Positions 37,119 to 47,250 of a DNA stretch of 64,000 nt are shown one piece after another. The stretch is from Lepidonotus clava (lineage: Eukaryota > Annelida > Polychaeta > Phyllodocida > Polynoidae), in contig OW387133.1 in assembly GCA_936440205.1 (NCBI GenBank), forward strand, positions 1,640,001 through 1,704,000, given 5' to 3'. The position numbers and the translations under genes are program-made. The first letter of the stretch is position 1, and every line of letters starts with the position of its first letter. Under the pieces are notes generated by a model. The model searched no databases. It worked only from the letters and a program-made list of their open reading frames with translations, and was not told the DNA's origin.

Positions 37119-39247
37119 TGTCAAATTTTGATAGTCAATTCTTCAACAATACTGTTTAAGTGGTGACTTCCAGAAACTTATTGCTTTTTTTCACGTCATC
37201 AAATAATCCTCTAGACAATAGAAATTCAATGAGATAACTTAGTTTTTTTTAGATTTTTATATGAAATTAATGCAGAATACTAGCACCCAACGAAAAGCAT
37301 ACCTTGCAGGCTGCCCGGGGTCGATTGCAGGCAGAGCTAACCTGTTGCATTGATATACATTTACTGGAGCATTCCCAGGAATTCATGTTTCCCACAGAGT
37401 TAGTCAAACCTGTAAATCCCTGATTTAACTCTCACAGCCCTCCTTCAGTCCCCTGTGGGGGAAGGTTACAACTTCTGATCCAGCCTAATCTTTGTTCCAA
37501 CGTTCCAGCCCAGCAGGGATCTAAGCCTCGTGTATGTTTGCTGGGGATTGCCTTTAAAAGTCAAAGCGAGCTCTTTTGGTGCTCAAGATGGTACATATTA
37601 CAATTCATGTATGAATAAAGTTAGGTCTCGGCAGCATGTTTCGCATCGGTAAGGAAAGCAGGAAAGACGGAAAGACGGATATTTTATTTTCCTTTTCCTC
37701 TTTTTTCATATTCTGATGTCCCACTTGCTTTCTATTTAGAAAAGAAAAGTTGAAAGAGATGTATTATAGTCTACTGATGTCTTTCTGTAGACCACATATT
37801 TTCTTTTCAAAAAATAAAAAGTAAATGAAATGAATTTTCAAAATTCCTCCTAAACATGTCCTATTTGATTCTGGGCTCACATGGGAAGGTTTACAGTACC
37901 AGCCAGCCACAAGAAATTGACAAGGTCATCAGTTGTCGATGACCTTGGCTGACCTTGAGCCCGCTGAAGGAGCGCTCCAGTATCGATTGGACCTCTGACC
38001 CACTCCACGTCCCTTCACACTCCCCTCTGACCCACTCCGCGTCCCTTCACACTCCCGGAGGCAGTTCGCTCCTTTATCACCTTGCCCGAAGGCGGTTCAC
38101 TTTGTAGAGTTATAATACTTTGGTGAGCAAAATGCAGAACGAATGAAGCATGGTGACCCAATCGATCGTTTCAATACGCCACATGCCTATTTGATAGTCT
38201 CTGTATGTGATATGTAACTTAATTTACCTTTGAGTAATGGGTCGCAGATTCAGGTGTTTTGTCAAATAGGTGTTTTAGTAAGGGGTATTGACATGTATTT
38301 GATAAGATATGCAATGTGCTAACATTTTTAGGTGTTCTGAATGAGTACTGAGGAAATGTTGTGGCTTTCTGTTGCAAACAGTAGGCAATTACCCTAAAAA
38401 TAACCTGCTTTTCAAATGAGTTCAAAACACAAGTTAACATTGGGGATGCAGCATCCCACACAATAAGCATTAGCTTCATGTTCTTGGGGGTGCAGCGGGT
38501 CAGATTGTCTGAGTGGTGGAGGCAGACCCATTGAGGGATGACCATTACTGACCATAGGGATTACCCGCAGTGCGTAAGGCGAATCACGACAGATCCCTAT
38601 GGTCAGAATTTACGGCAACAAGGGATTCAAACAACATACCAAAGACATGGTGCAGTAACCGAGACAGAAAAATCCATTGCCTGGCTATTCCTCTTGATGG
38701 CTAAATAGCAGAGATCATTAGGATTACGTGGGTCGTGTTGGAGTGTGAAAAGATGTCTCTTTGTAAATCCCTGGGCTAATACCGTAAAGCGCTACATTTA
38801 CGGTTGATCAAGAATAGTTTTCAGTACGCAGTAAAGTTGTTGGCCAATAATTCAGGCGAGTACTAAGCACTGCTATGGCCTTAGAGTCCAGTAGTAAATG
38901 GCCAGCTGTAGAAAGGCTGTGGAAAAGGAATAATTTAAGAAAACAGATTGTAGACAGGGCAATAGCCTTGAAGATATAATAAATACGAACAACAGTGCCT
39001 TGTGCAAGGCATGGAAGGCATGGAAGGCAAATTTAGAACTGATAATTAAATAAGACAAATGAATGATGCTACTTTTTTGGGTATATGTCAAGTTAGTGTA
39101 ATTTTGCAACAATAAGAATATTTGCATTGATAACGCAGTCAATCCTAAGATACTGAATCTCCTATGCAGTACTAGGTGTATATCAGACGTTTTACAGTAA
39201 TCCCTTTACAAGTACCCGACATAACCCATAGTATGACCAACCTCTTT
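37119..39247. other. Intron, no gene seen
   Basis: A short tandem duplication near 37985-38060 (TCTGACCCACTCCRCGTCCC twice, 44 bp apart). Nothing else recognised. Confidence 0.4.
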
Positions 39248-40268
39248 CACTGATAATCTCAATGGAAAAAAAGTTAGTCATATGGGACCAACTTTCTTAG
39301 TCATTTTGACTGTGGCAAAATTCACTGTCCAACGTTAGTCAAGTTAGTCAATACTAACTAACCATGGTTAGTCAGGCTAGTCATGTATGACTAACCATGC
39401 TAACTTGCTTTACAGACTAACCTGCTAACCTATGGTTGGTCAGTATGGACTAACCAATGTTAGTATATAAATCAAAATACCATGGTTGGTCATATATGAC
39501 TAACCATGACTAAGCATGGTCAGTCAGTGTTGACTAACTTGACTAACATTGGACAGTGAATTTTGCCACAGTCATAACGACCAAGAGAGTTGGTCCCATA
39601 TGACTAACATTTTTTACATTCCTCCTGGCTCTCAGGGCCCTCTACTAGCTGCCAGGGTCTTGTCCTTGCTGTCCAGGTATTCTTTTGTCTGTCAGGGTCT
39701 CCTCCCAGCCATTAGGATCTACTCCCAGCTGTCGGGGTCTTCTCATGTTCTCCAGAGTCCCCTGCCTGATGAAATATAATAATTCTATACAGTGTTTCCA
39801 ATGACATCCTATGCTACTTTAGCAGTTGGTCATGATTACCAATACCCTAGTCATTTTGACTAAGGTTCGTTATCATGACTAACCTTGACATACACCTCCT
39901 CTATTTTCATTCAAGTTAACAAATTCACAACTAAATAGACCATTTAATTGACCTAAATGAGTTTAGAAATCATCTTTGATATCTCTTCTTTCAAATAGAA
40001 TGTGTTTGAAAGTTAGATGTGCAATGTGAGATAAGGATGGAATGGATAAACTTACCAAGCTGTGGATTCTGTTTCCTTGTGTATGACTTTTTCCTGGTGG
40101 TCGTGTGATCAATTATTTGGTCATGTGACCTGTTAGTCATCTTGACTAAGAATATAGTCCTCATAACTGAGACATTATCAACAAAGTTAGCCAAAAGGAC
40201 TAACCCTTAAATGACTAATACAAGTTAGCCAACAGTGACTAACTTTTGAACTCATAGGATTATCAGTG
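39248..40268. mobile_element. Large foldback element rich in TTAGTCA
   Basis: Outer ends CACTGATAATC at 39248 and its reverse complement GATTATCAGTG ending at 40268. Nested inside is a palindrome: TTAGTCATATGGGACCAACT and GGCAAAATTCACTGTCCAA on the left (from about 39274) are mirrored by TTGGACAGTGAATTTTGCC and GTTGGTCCCATATGACTAA on the right (to about 39607). At least 15 TTAGTCA/TGACTAA heptamers occur in both orientations. No coding capacity. Probably the same family as 41512-42309. Confidence 0.7.
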
Positions 40269-40942
40269 TTATACCATTCACCCACTCTCTGCCACAGAGC
40301 TGTGTACCTCCAACGACTAGAGGACTTTTGACTTCAGGAAACTTAATTGCAGGCTCACTTGTGTGTATGTGCCTACTTCACTGAACAGGCTAAAGAACAC
40401 TACAAATACCCTGAGGTAGTTCAGGGTTGACATTAGTTATCAGACATACTCAAAGTGGATGTTGGTTTAATGCATTACATGCCAAAGCTTTTTGAGGGAG
40501 GCTTTTCCTGCACTGGGAAAATACAAGGTTTTATACAACCCCAATGTCAAACAAAACAAAAATAAAAGACGAAAAAATCATAACCTGAGACCGAATTGAG
40601 ATTGCAATTAAAAAAAAGAAGCAAGATGACGCTTTATCATTTCTCTTGGTGAAGATTGTAATTTACACAAACAATAAATCCAGTTATACTCTCAAGTGAA
40701 AGTCTTAAAAACCAACCAGTTTATAAATTGTTTTAAAAGTATAACTCAGTTTGGCAGGGAGATATTGTCTTTGAATAGCCATATCCCATGGCACGGAACT
40801 TTTCCCCTCATTTTGTCAAATTTGAAAACCTAATAACTTGTGATAATATCCTTGAGACAGGGCTTTGTGTAACTCCCATAACATTACTAGGTAAATAGTA
40901 CATGGCTGAGTTCACCTCATATTACCTCTCTAGTCAAACTAA

Positions 40943-41170
40943 AGCCCTGTACCCACTAGGCGGGTTTGACCAGAGTAAGTCGATTCACTGGTACTAAAAT
41001 CAGAAGAAGAGTCATCCGATTTAAGCACCAATTCATATCAAACATATATATTTCAATGTCAAATACTGACTGGTAAACTGAATTGGTGCTAAAATCGGCT
41101 GATTCTATGAGAATAATCGGCTGATTCTAGTCAGCCGGTCCAGTCAAATTCTCTTAGGGGGTATGGAGCT
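40943..41170. mobile_element. PIF/Harbinger-like MITE
   Basis: Ends AGCCCTGTACCCACTAGG and, inverted, AGCTCCATACCCCCTAAG, flanked by TAA at 40940-40942 and 41171-41173, as expected of the 3-bp TWA target of Harbinger elements. The inside is also partly mirrored (CCGATTTAAGCACCAATTCA against TGAATTGGTGCTAAAATCGG). 228 bp. Confidence 0.7.
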
Positions 41171-41511
41171 TAAGGTAACTTTCTATTGAGGGGCCCTCTT
41201 TGAACCACCATAACTATGAGAAGTCCTAAAGTTAGGGAACATTCTCAGCTTAACCATAATAGAAAAGTCAAAGGTTAGCAGTCAAAGAAAGCCTTTGTCT
41301 CTGCCAAGGTGGGGATTGTGAAAGCAATATTGTTGGTCGTGAATGCTATACTGTTAGTAGACTACTGTTTAAAGAAATAGCTCCAGTTGTAAACCCATAC
41401 TTTTAAAGGAGGATTGCCAATATAAAGCAATACTTTAAGCTGCCAAAATGTGTGTATAAAGCATTTTATCACCCACACAGCCGACGAGTGGTGCATATAA
41501 AGGGTGGTATA

Positions 41512-42309
41512 CACTGAAAAAAGTGAAAAGTTGGAAAGTTAGTCAAATCTGGCTTTGACCGCCAAAATTCTGGGTTAGTCACTGAGAGTCTAACTTTCTA
41601 ACCTATTCCAGTGTGTATATTACTGTTGTATGACTAAGCCCTTGGTCACATTGACTAACTTTCTAACCTAGGGTTAGTCAACAGGTAATTTGGACTCATT
41701 ATCATTAGGGAGATTCTTTAAATATAATTAAATGGTTATGCCTAATGTCTATCATTCAATTAAAATCATTTTTGAAATTTGACAAAACCTTAGTCAAATT
41801 GACTAAGGGGCCTTCCATTAACTATATATAAACAAATTAGGGTAAAATGGGGGCATATCGCTCATCATATTCATTGCATTAGGATTTTTTAAATTCATTT
41901 AAAATAAAATCTTTATTTTGTAGAAATTTATTAGATATATCATCAATAATTCTTCACACTATCAAACCTAGTGCGAGGATTTCTTTTGTCTAAATAGATT
42001 TGTATATGGGCCTGTGACCTTGAGATTAATCCTATAGTACGTTCCACAACCAAATCTACTGCAAGTTCCATGGCCTAGTGGATAGGGTGCCTGACTTCCA
42101 TGCAGGCGGCCTGGGTTCGATTCCCTGCCATTCCATGTGTTTTTCGTCAATAACGACTAACTTTTTGCTTTTGGGTTAGTCAATCTGACTATAGGTTAGT
42201 CAAAAAAAGGTTAGAAAGTTCAGACAAAAATGCACCGTCAAAATGACTAAGTTTTTTTGCAAAAAGATAGTACAAATGACTAACTTTCTAACGCCTATTT
42301 TTTTCAGTG
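41512..42309. mobile_element. TA-flanked MITE rich in TTAGTCA, with a tRNA-like insert
   Basis: Ends CACTGAAAAAA and TTTTTTCAGTG, flanked by TA on each side (41510-41511, 42310-42311), as for Tc1/mariner-type targets. At least ten TTAGTCA/TGACTAA words, many beside AACTTTCTAAC. A tRNA-like segment sits at 42063-42128 inside. No transposase. Confidence 0.7.
42063..42128 (+). repeat. tRNA-like SINE head
   Basis: GTTCCATGGCCTAGTGGATA (box A-like TGGCCTAGTGG) and CCTGGGTTCGATTCCC (box B) at the spacing of a tRNA. The acceptor stem does not pair well, so this is a tRNA-derived repeat and not a gene. No SINE tail follows; it is embedded in the surrounding MITE. Confidence 0.55.
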
Positions 42310-42311
42310 TA

Positions 42312-43072
42312 TAGAGACATATCATACGTACCGCTCGTCATTTTCTAGATTTTAAACATTATCTAGAATATATTTTGTTGGTTAAATACAGGAGACTCTT
42401 TGGGGTAGTCCTTGGGTGTCTGTACGACCCATGTACCTTGGGCTTCGCCCTCCGTAAGTGACAATCCTCTTTGGGTCATACAGCCACCCTCGGACACCCC
42501 CCGTGGGTCTTCTTATATTAATGCAGTCTTCTGCAATCCAGCCTTACTTTGGAGTAAATGTGAAACAGGTTCTGGAGCCTTTAGGGCCCTTTTAGTCAGT
42601 TATAAGGGATTTGATTGGTCGAATCATGACTGAGGCAAGCCCGCTTTGCCCGGCCGGGGTTTTCTGTAATGTTTGTAGACCATACCGTGGGGCTGCCATT
42701 GGGCAAGGATCCAGAGTGGAAATGTATTGCTTCGTTTAACCAATTGACATAAGATTATATCCTACTGTTCAGTGCCAACTGTTAAATCACACAATTACAT
42801 GGAACCCATGCAGTTTTGTAACAACTTTTCTTGGTCACTCTGGGGTGTGCTTCGCCAAAACCAGTGGCAGAGAAAGTTCCTGGCATGTTTCACTGATAAC
42901 CTACTGCTGCTACCCAAAGGTCTAGAAAAGTAGTTCTTATTTGCATAAATGTTTTTGTAGTGCTAGCCCGGGTCATGAAACCTATAAGACTTTCTATATA
43001 TTTCTCTTTTAGATGATTTGCCAGGAAAAAATAATCTTGACACTTGTAATAACATATTAAGTGTAACTATTA
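42312..43072. other. Intron, nothing recognised
   Basis: No gene or repeat family identified upstream of the ratchet site. Confidence 0.4.
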
Positions 43073-43142
43073 TTCTAACCATTTCTTCTTTCTGTTTTTC
43101 AGGTGAGTCATGTGATATTAGATGCGCTCGTAGGTGGTAAGT
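43073..43142 (+). promoter_or_regulatory. Candidate recursive splice site (ratchet point, RS-exon)
   Basis: Branch-point consensus TTCTAAC at 43073-43079, then the pyrimidine tract CTTCTTTCTGTTTTTC, CAG ending at 43102, directly abutted by GTGAGT at 43103-43108. This is the acceptor-donor juxtaposition known from recursive splicing of long introns. A further donor GTAAGT at 43137-43142 would define a 34-nt RS-exon. Its inclusion would shift the frame so that exon iv stops at its TGA after four codons. The site divides the 47.6 kb intron into 28.8 and 18.8 kb. Inferred from sequence alone. Confidence 0.6.
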
Positions 43143-44398
43143 CACTTGCATTTAAACACCTTTTTGCTGAATATATTTCAGCAGTGTTAACTTGTTGAAA
43201 AAAGAAAAAAAAATTGATTAGGTAGAATAACCATTGTAAATGTTATATTTATGTTGCCAATATGTCTTTAGTATTGTGAAAAAAGATTAGTATTTACTAG
43301 AAGTATCTGAAATAAAGGAAAATATTTATTCATCGGGTGCGTGGTTCCAAAAAGTATGTATTTTGCTGACACTCCAATATGCTAACAATGTCTAATTCTT
43401 AGAAAGAGCTTTGCATATTCAGAAGCATTTCGTTCAACACCTATTACACTGCAGCTAAATCTTGCATCCTGAATGCAGGATGTACCCTGAATTTCTAACA
43501 CTGACTAGAGTATTTACTGAAGTTCCTTGCTTACACTTGGCACTCCATAAATCCTATGCTCCAACCACTAAGCCGCAGTTGAAGTGTTGTCCTGACTTCT
43601 CAGCGGTCTAGCGCTGTAAAATTTCTCGTACTATGTATACAGAACCATAGCATTATATGGTCAACATGGATTATACAGGGTGGAGATGGTTACAATAACC
43701 ATATGGATTAAGAGGTCATATATGGAAAAAAAGATAGATATACGGATTAATAAGGTTGCAAACAGTGGAGGTTTATAAGCTGGAAAGTTATACCTGCCAC
43801 AAAATAACAAGGTACGTGCAAGAATCCGTGTTAACAGGCCTCACATTGTGTGTGTATTTTGGGGGTAGGGACATCATGCTTTCAAATAGCATACAAGGGA
43901 TTTACTTGATATTTTTGTCCAACAAACCCATATGCTAGTGGCTGACAAGTTTTACTAGCCCAGGGGAAGGTTCTACGAAACCCCAAGTTATCTAAAAGTG
44001 TTTTTCCCTACTAGTTTAGATTCACAAGAAATATATTAGAATATGCAATGCTACCTGAGAGGGCTGATGCATGAAATAAACTACGACCCCTGTTTTACAC
44101 TATTTCTATAAAACGTCTACTAAATCTATGTTGATTTAAGACCCTCAGAAATCTTAAGTAATTATTCTTAAAATAGAAAATCATGTGAGATGTCATGTGA
44201 GTAAGATGTAAATAAAACAAAAAAGACTCTGCGTATTACATAAATAGATTAACCCGGCCGTGCCCCAGTTGTTCGCTGACCCGCGACACCTGCTTTACTT
44301 TCTGGTCATTAGTAATCAGTAGAGCACAGTCACATGACCATTATGGTTCACAGTTTTTTTAAAAAGCCTATTTTCTATTCTGAGATACAACAACTTGG
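43143..44398. other. Intron, nothing recognised
   Basis: AT-rich; no exon or element supported. Confidence 0.4.
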
Positions 44399-44612
44399 CA
44401 GTGTCCGAAATTAAAGGAAGCACCCTGCACCCGGCATGCATGATTTTGCAGCAGGGTGCACAATTTTTAAATGTGTGCACCCAGATGGTGCACAATTTTT
44501 CAACCTTTGAAAAAGGTTATTATAAAATTGTACACACAGAAATCTCCTCAGGTGGTTTTAGAAGTTGTGCATCCGGTGTGCGCACAAAATAAAACCTTAA
44601 TTTCGGACACTG
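44399..44612. mobile_element. hAT-like MITE, copy 2
   Basis: Ends CAGTGTCCGAAATTAA and TTAATTTCGGACACTG, a perfect 16-bp inverted repeat. The interior has GCACCCTGCAC, CAGGGTGCAC and AAAATAAAACC words shared with 1381-1600, where the GGTTTTATTT word is on the opposite side, so the two copies lie in opposite orientation. Flanks CAACTTGG and CTTTTGGA are not an exact target duplication. Confidence 0.7.
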
Positions 44613-45078
44613 CTTTTGGAATTACGAACAATAAACTAACTATGTACATGACTCAGTCCTCCTCTAATCAAGTTGCATGTAGCTCAACAATTTGATACAA
44701 TCTTCTCATTGTTCCCTGGCCTCTATAAAATGCCACTTTTTAAGTAGTCATTTACACAGTCACGCGGTAATTACAATTAATAAGTGCCAGTGGATAACTA
44801 AGTAAGTGAGTCAGTTTTGGTTGATAGGGACAAAAAATATCAATATTTACATTTGGATGACAAAAGGCATTGATAGTCCAACCTGGATTAATGGCGTAAA
44901 GAGCAGCCATCGCTAGATGACCGATCATCAGACCGACCAACAAACCATGAGTTGCCATGTTTGTCAGGTTTGTCAAACATCGGTCCCCCTGGTGGGGGAC
45001 AGCAGAACTAATGTGAACCGGAAGTAGCATGAAAATAGCAGCGTGACTGCCATTATTGGAGGGGATGCGCCATACTCC
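44613..45078. other. Intron, nothing recognised
   Basis: A 92-codon open frame on the minus strand (44752-45030) has no recognisable family. Confidence 0.4.
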
Positions 45079-45330
45079 CCCGTCGCTTCGGATTCCACAT
45101 GTAATACTCGCTCCGACTATAGCCTTTTTTTGTCATGCACTTTTACTGTAGTACTACGCGACCGCATCACGCAAGTGGCCCTCCGCGAAAAAGTAGTTCT
45201 TATAGAAGCTGTTATGTCAGGCTGGTCACACACACCAGCGAAAAGTAGTTCCGGCACTCCCCAGAATGCTATAGTCGGAGCGATGATTTCACGGGAATCT
45301 GAAGCGAGAAAGGAGTTTGGGGATGCGCTA
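45079..45330. repeat. Foldback with perfect 15-bp inner arms
   Basis: CGCTCCGACTATAGC at about 45110 and GCTATAGTCGGAGCG at about 45269. Outward the mirror continues at lower identity (CGTCGCTTCGGATTCC against GGGAATCTGAAGCGAG). CpG-rich compared with its surroundings. Could be an old MITE. Confidence 0.55.
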
Positions 45331-46079
45331 GAGGCCACTCCCTTCATACACTCTCTCACCGTGTCATCGGGCTTGTAACGGGTATCATGTTGGAATGGGT
45401 AGCAAACTAAATATATATCCCTCTCATCTTTTACATATTCATACCTAAAAGGCTAACTTGTCCCTATTCCACAGTTTGTGGAGGGGGCACCAGGTCGAGG
45501 CTATCTATCGCTGATCAGCGGCATGCCAGCAGGTGCCCTAGGAGTGTGTGAACAGGGCGGCTTCTAGAGCTGCCCACCAGGGGAGGGTTGTGTGTGTTCA
45601 CCTGCTCATTAAAAACGTCCTGATTGGACAAGGGATGCAGGTAGATAACCAGTATTTATGTTGGAGGTCATGCTGTACATGTTTTATCAACCCCAGGGTG
45701 TTTTAAGCAAATGATCATTATGCGAGACCCCGAATGGATGGGGATTGGCGAATGGACCGGATGGACCGGATGGGTAGCTCAGGCCTACTCATTGATCTAT
45801 AACAGGTGAGGGGAGAATGAGCTCACCTGGTCATTAAAAAGGGCCTCAGGGGGAGAGTGAGGTGCTCCAAGGGGAAACAGGACGTTTAGTAATAGTTCAA
45901 GGGCACGGGGAAAATGTTCTGAGCTGAAACAGTTCTGAAAGAGCAATTGCCAATTAGCTGTAGAAGCTGTACTTTGTGTCCTAATAAAGTAAACTTTCCT
46001 CTGGGTTGGATTTATGTTGATTAGTCAAAAGACAATTGGTTTTCATCTTATAAGTTGTATTCATCATGGAAATGACCTG

Positions 46080-46460
46080 AAAATTCATCATAAAAATGAC
46101 CTTGAATCATTTTCTAGAACCCTTGAGCCCTGTATGCTGCTGCTTGATTCACTAAAGTAGTCAATCAGATAGAAACCCTGACCACAAAACTACTGCAAGT
46201 ATTCCTACAAATTTCCAGGAAAAAAGTAAATCTTTTACCTGAATAAAACTGACATTTCCGAAGCCTCCTTGACCCCTCACCTCAACATTTCCTCGAACCC
46301 TTGACCCCTGCTTGCCGCTACCTGGGTTAACTCAAGTTCAAGTAGTCAATCAGATAGAAACCTTCATATTCTACCACAAAAAAATTACCTGCAAATATTC
46401 CTAGAAATGCCCAGGAAAAACAGTGAATATTTAACCTGAATAAAACTGTGTCATCTCCCT
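46080..46460. repeat. Tandem duplication, about 185-195 bp
   Basis: TAGTCAATCAGATAGAAACC at 46158 and 46343; both units also have GAACCCTTGA-CCCTG, ATTCCTA-AAAT-CCAGGAAAAA and ACCTGAATAAAACTG in the same order. Confidence 0.75.
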
Positions 46461-46703
46461 GGCCCCCTTGACCCCTATCTGGTCACAGGTACACCATCCA
46501 CCCACTCAATCCACCCACTCACCCTAACTACCTGACCCTTAATGCCTATTTCATGGAGTGGGGGCCTGTTTGGGGTCACTCAGTCCTGGTCATCCTTTAA
46601 TGGGAGTGCACATTGACCGAAGGCTTTGAGACCAAATATGGGACGGCGTATTGACCAAAGGCATTGTAACCATTTTTCTGAGCGCTTAATCCACCCTGTG
46701 CTC

Positions 46704-46952
46704 CCAACAGGGTCATCAAAGGCCGGGTGTGTTGTGTCCTTTCTATGGGACATTGCACATACAAGACCCCTTGCCACTCTTCGAAACAAGTAGGGTATCA
46801 CACCCGGTGGTGAGTTTCTCCTAAATGAAATCATATTTTCCTAAACCATATCATAGATACGATCACCTGTAAGCTGAAAAGCATTACCCTATGCAGTCTG
46901 AAAAGAACCTTGTGTGGTTGACTGGACGTTAAACTACCCCAACAAACAAACA
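46704..46952 (+). mobile_element. SINE-like family A, copy 4 (longest)
   Basis: GGTCATCAAAGGCCGGGTGT, CAAGTAGGGTATCACACCCG, core ATCATAGATACGATCACCTG, TGCAGTCTGAAAAGAACC and tail GACGTTAAACTACCCCAACA with AACAAAC. Retains both the 5' GGCCGGG module and the GATACGATCACC core. Confidence 0.75.
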
Positions 46953-46999
46953 ATGAACGCATATTGACCGAAGGTTTTGTGACTACTATTGGGGGTGAC

Positions 47000-47250
47000 C
47001 GCTTGAAAAGACGGATCGGTCATCGCATGCTGTTTGATGTTTGCACGGTCACAGTTTTAATGCATTGGGTCTTATTGGGGTGGTCAAGCAGCCACTTGTG
47101 AGTATTTGACAAAGTTGGGTACAGGGCTGACAACTTGAACAGACGGATCGGTCATCGAATGCCCCTTGATGTTTGTATGAGGCACTTTTAATGCAGTGGA
47201 GTATAGAGGATGGTCAAACAGAGTCATTTGTGGGTCTATGAGAACTAGTT
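47000..47250. repeat. Direct repeat, 132-bp offset
   Basis: GACGGATCGGTCATCG at 47010 and 47142, both followed by TTGATGTTTG, TTTTAATGCA and GGTCAA-CAG. Two units; possibly a worn third start at 46940 (CGCATATTGACCGAAGG). Confidence 0.65.

Noticed and set aside
42063-42128. A functional tRNA gene
   Set aside because: Boxes A and B are present but the acceptor stem does not pair and there is no terminator run; it is a SINE-type relic.
43103-43136. A 34-nt coding mini-exon between exons iii and iv
   Set aside because: It has good splice sites but a length of 3n+1 that breaks the frame into exon iv, and the protein reads smoothly without it. Kept as a recursive-splicing RS-exon candidate.
44752-45030. 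92-codon open frame on the minus strand with hydrophobic stretch
   Set aside because: No recognisable family; hydrophobic stretch is short and the frame borders a foldback repeat.
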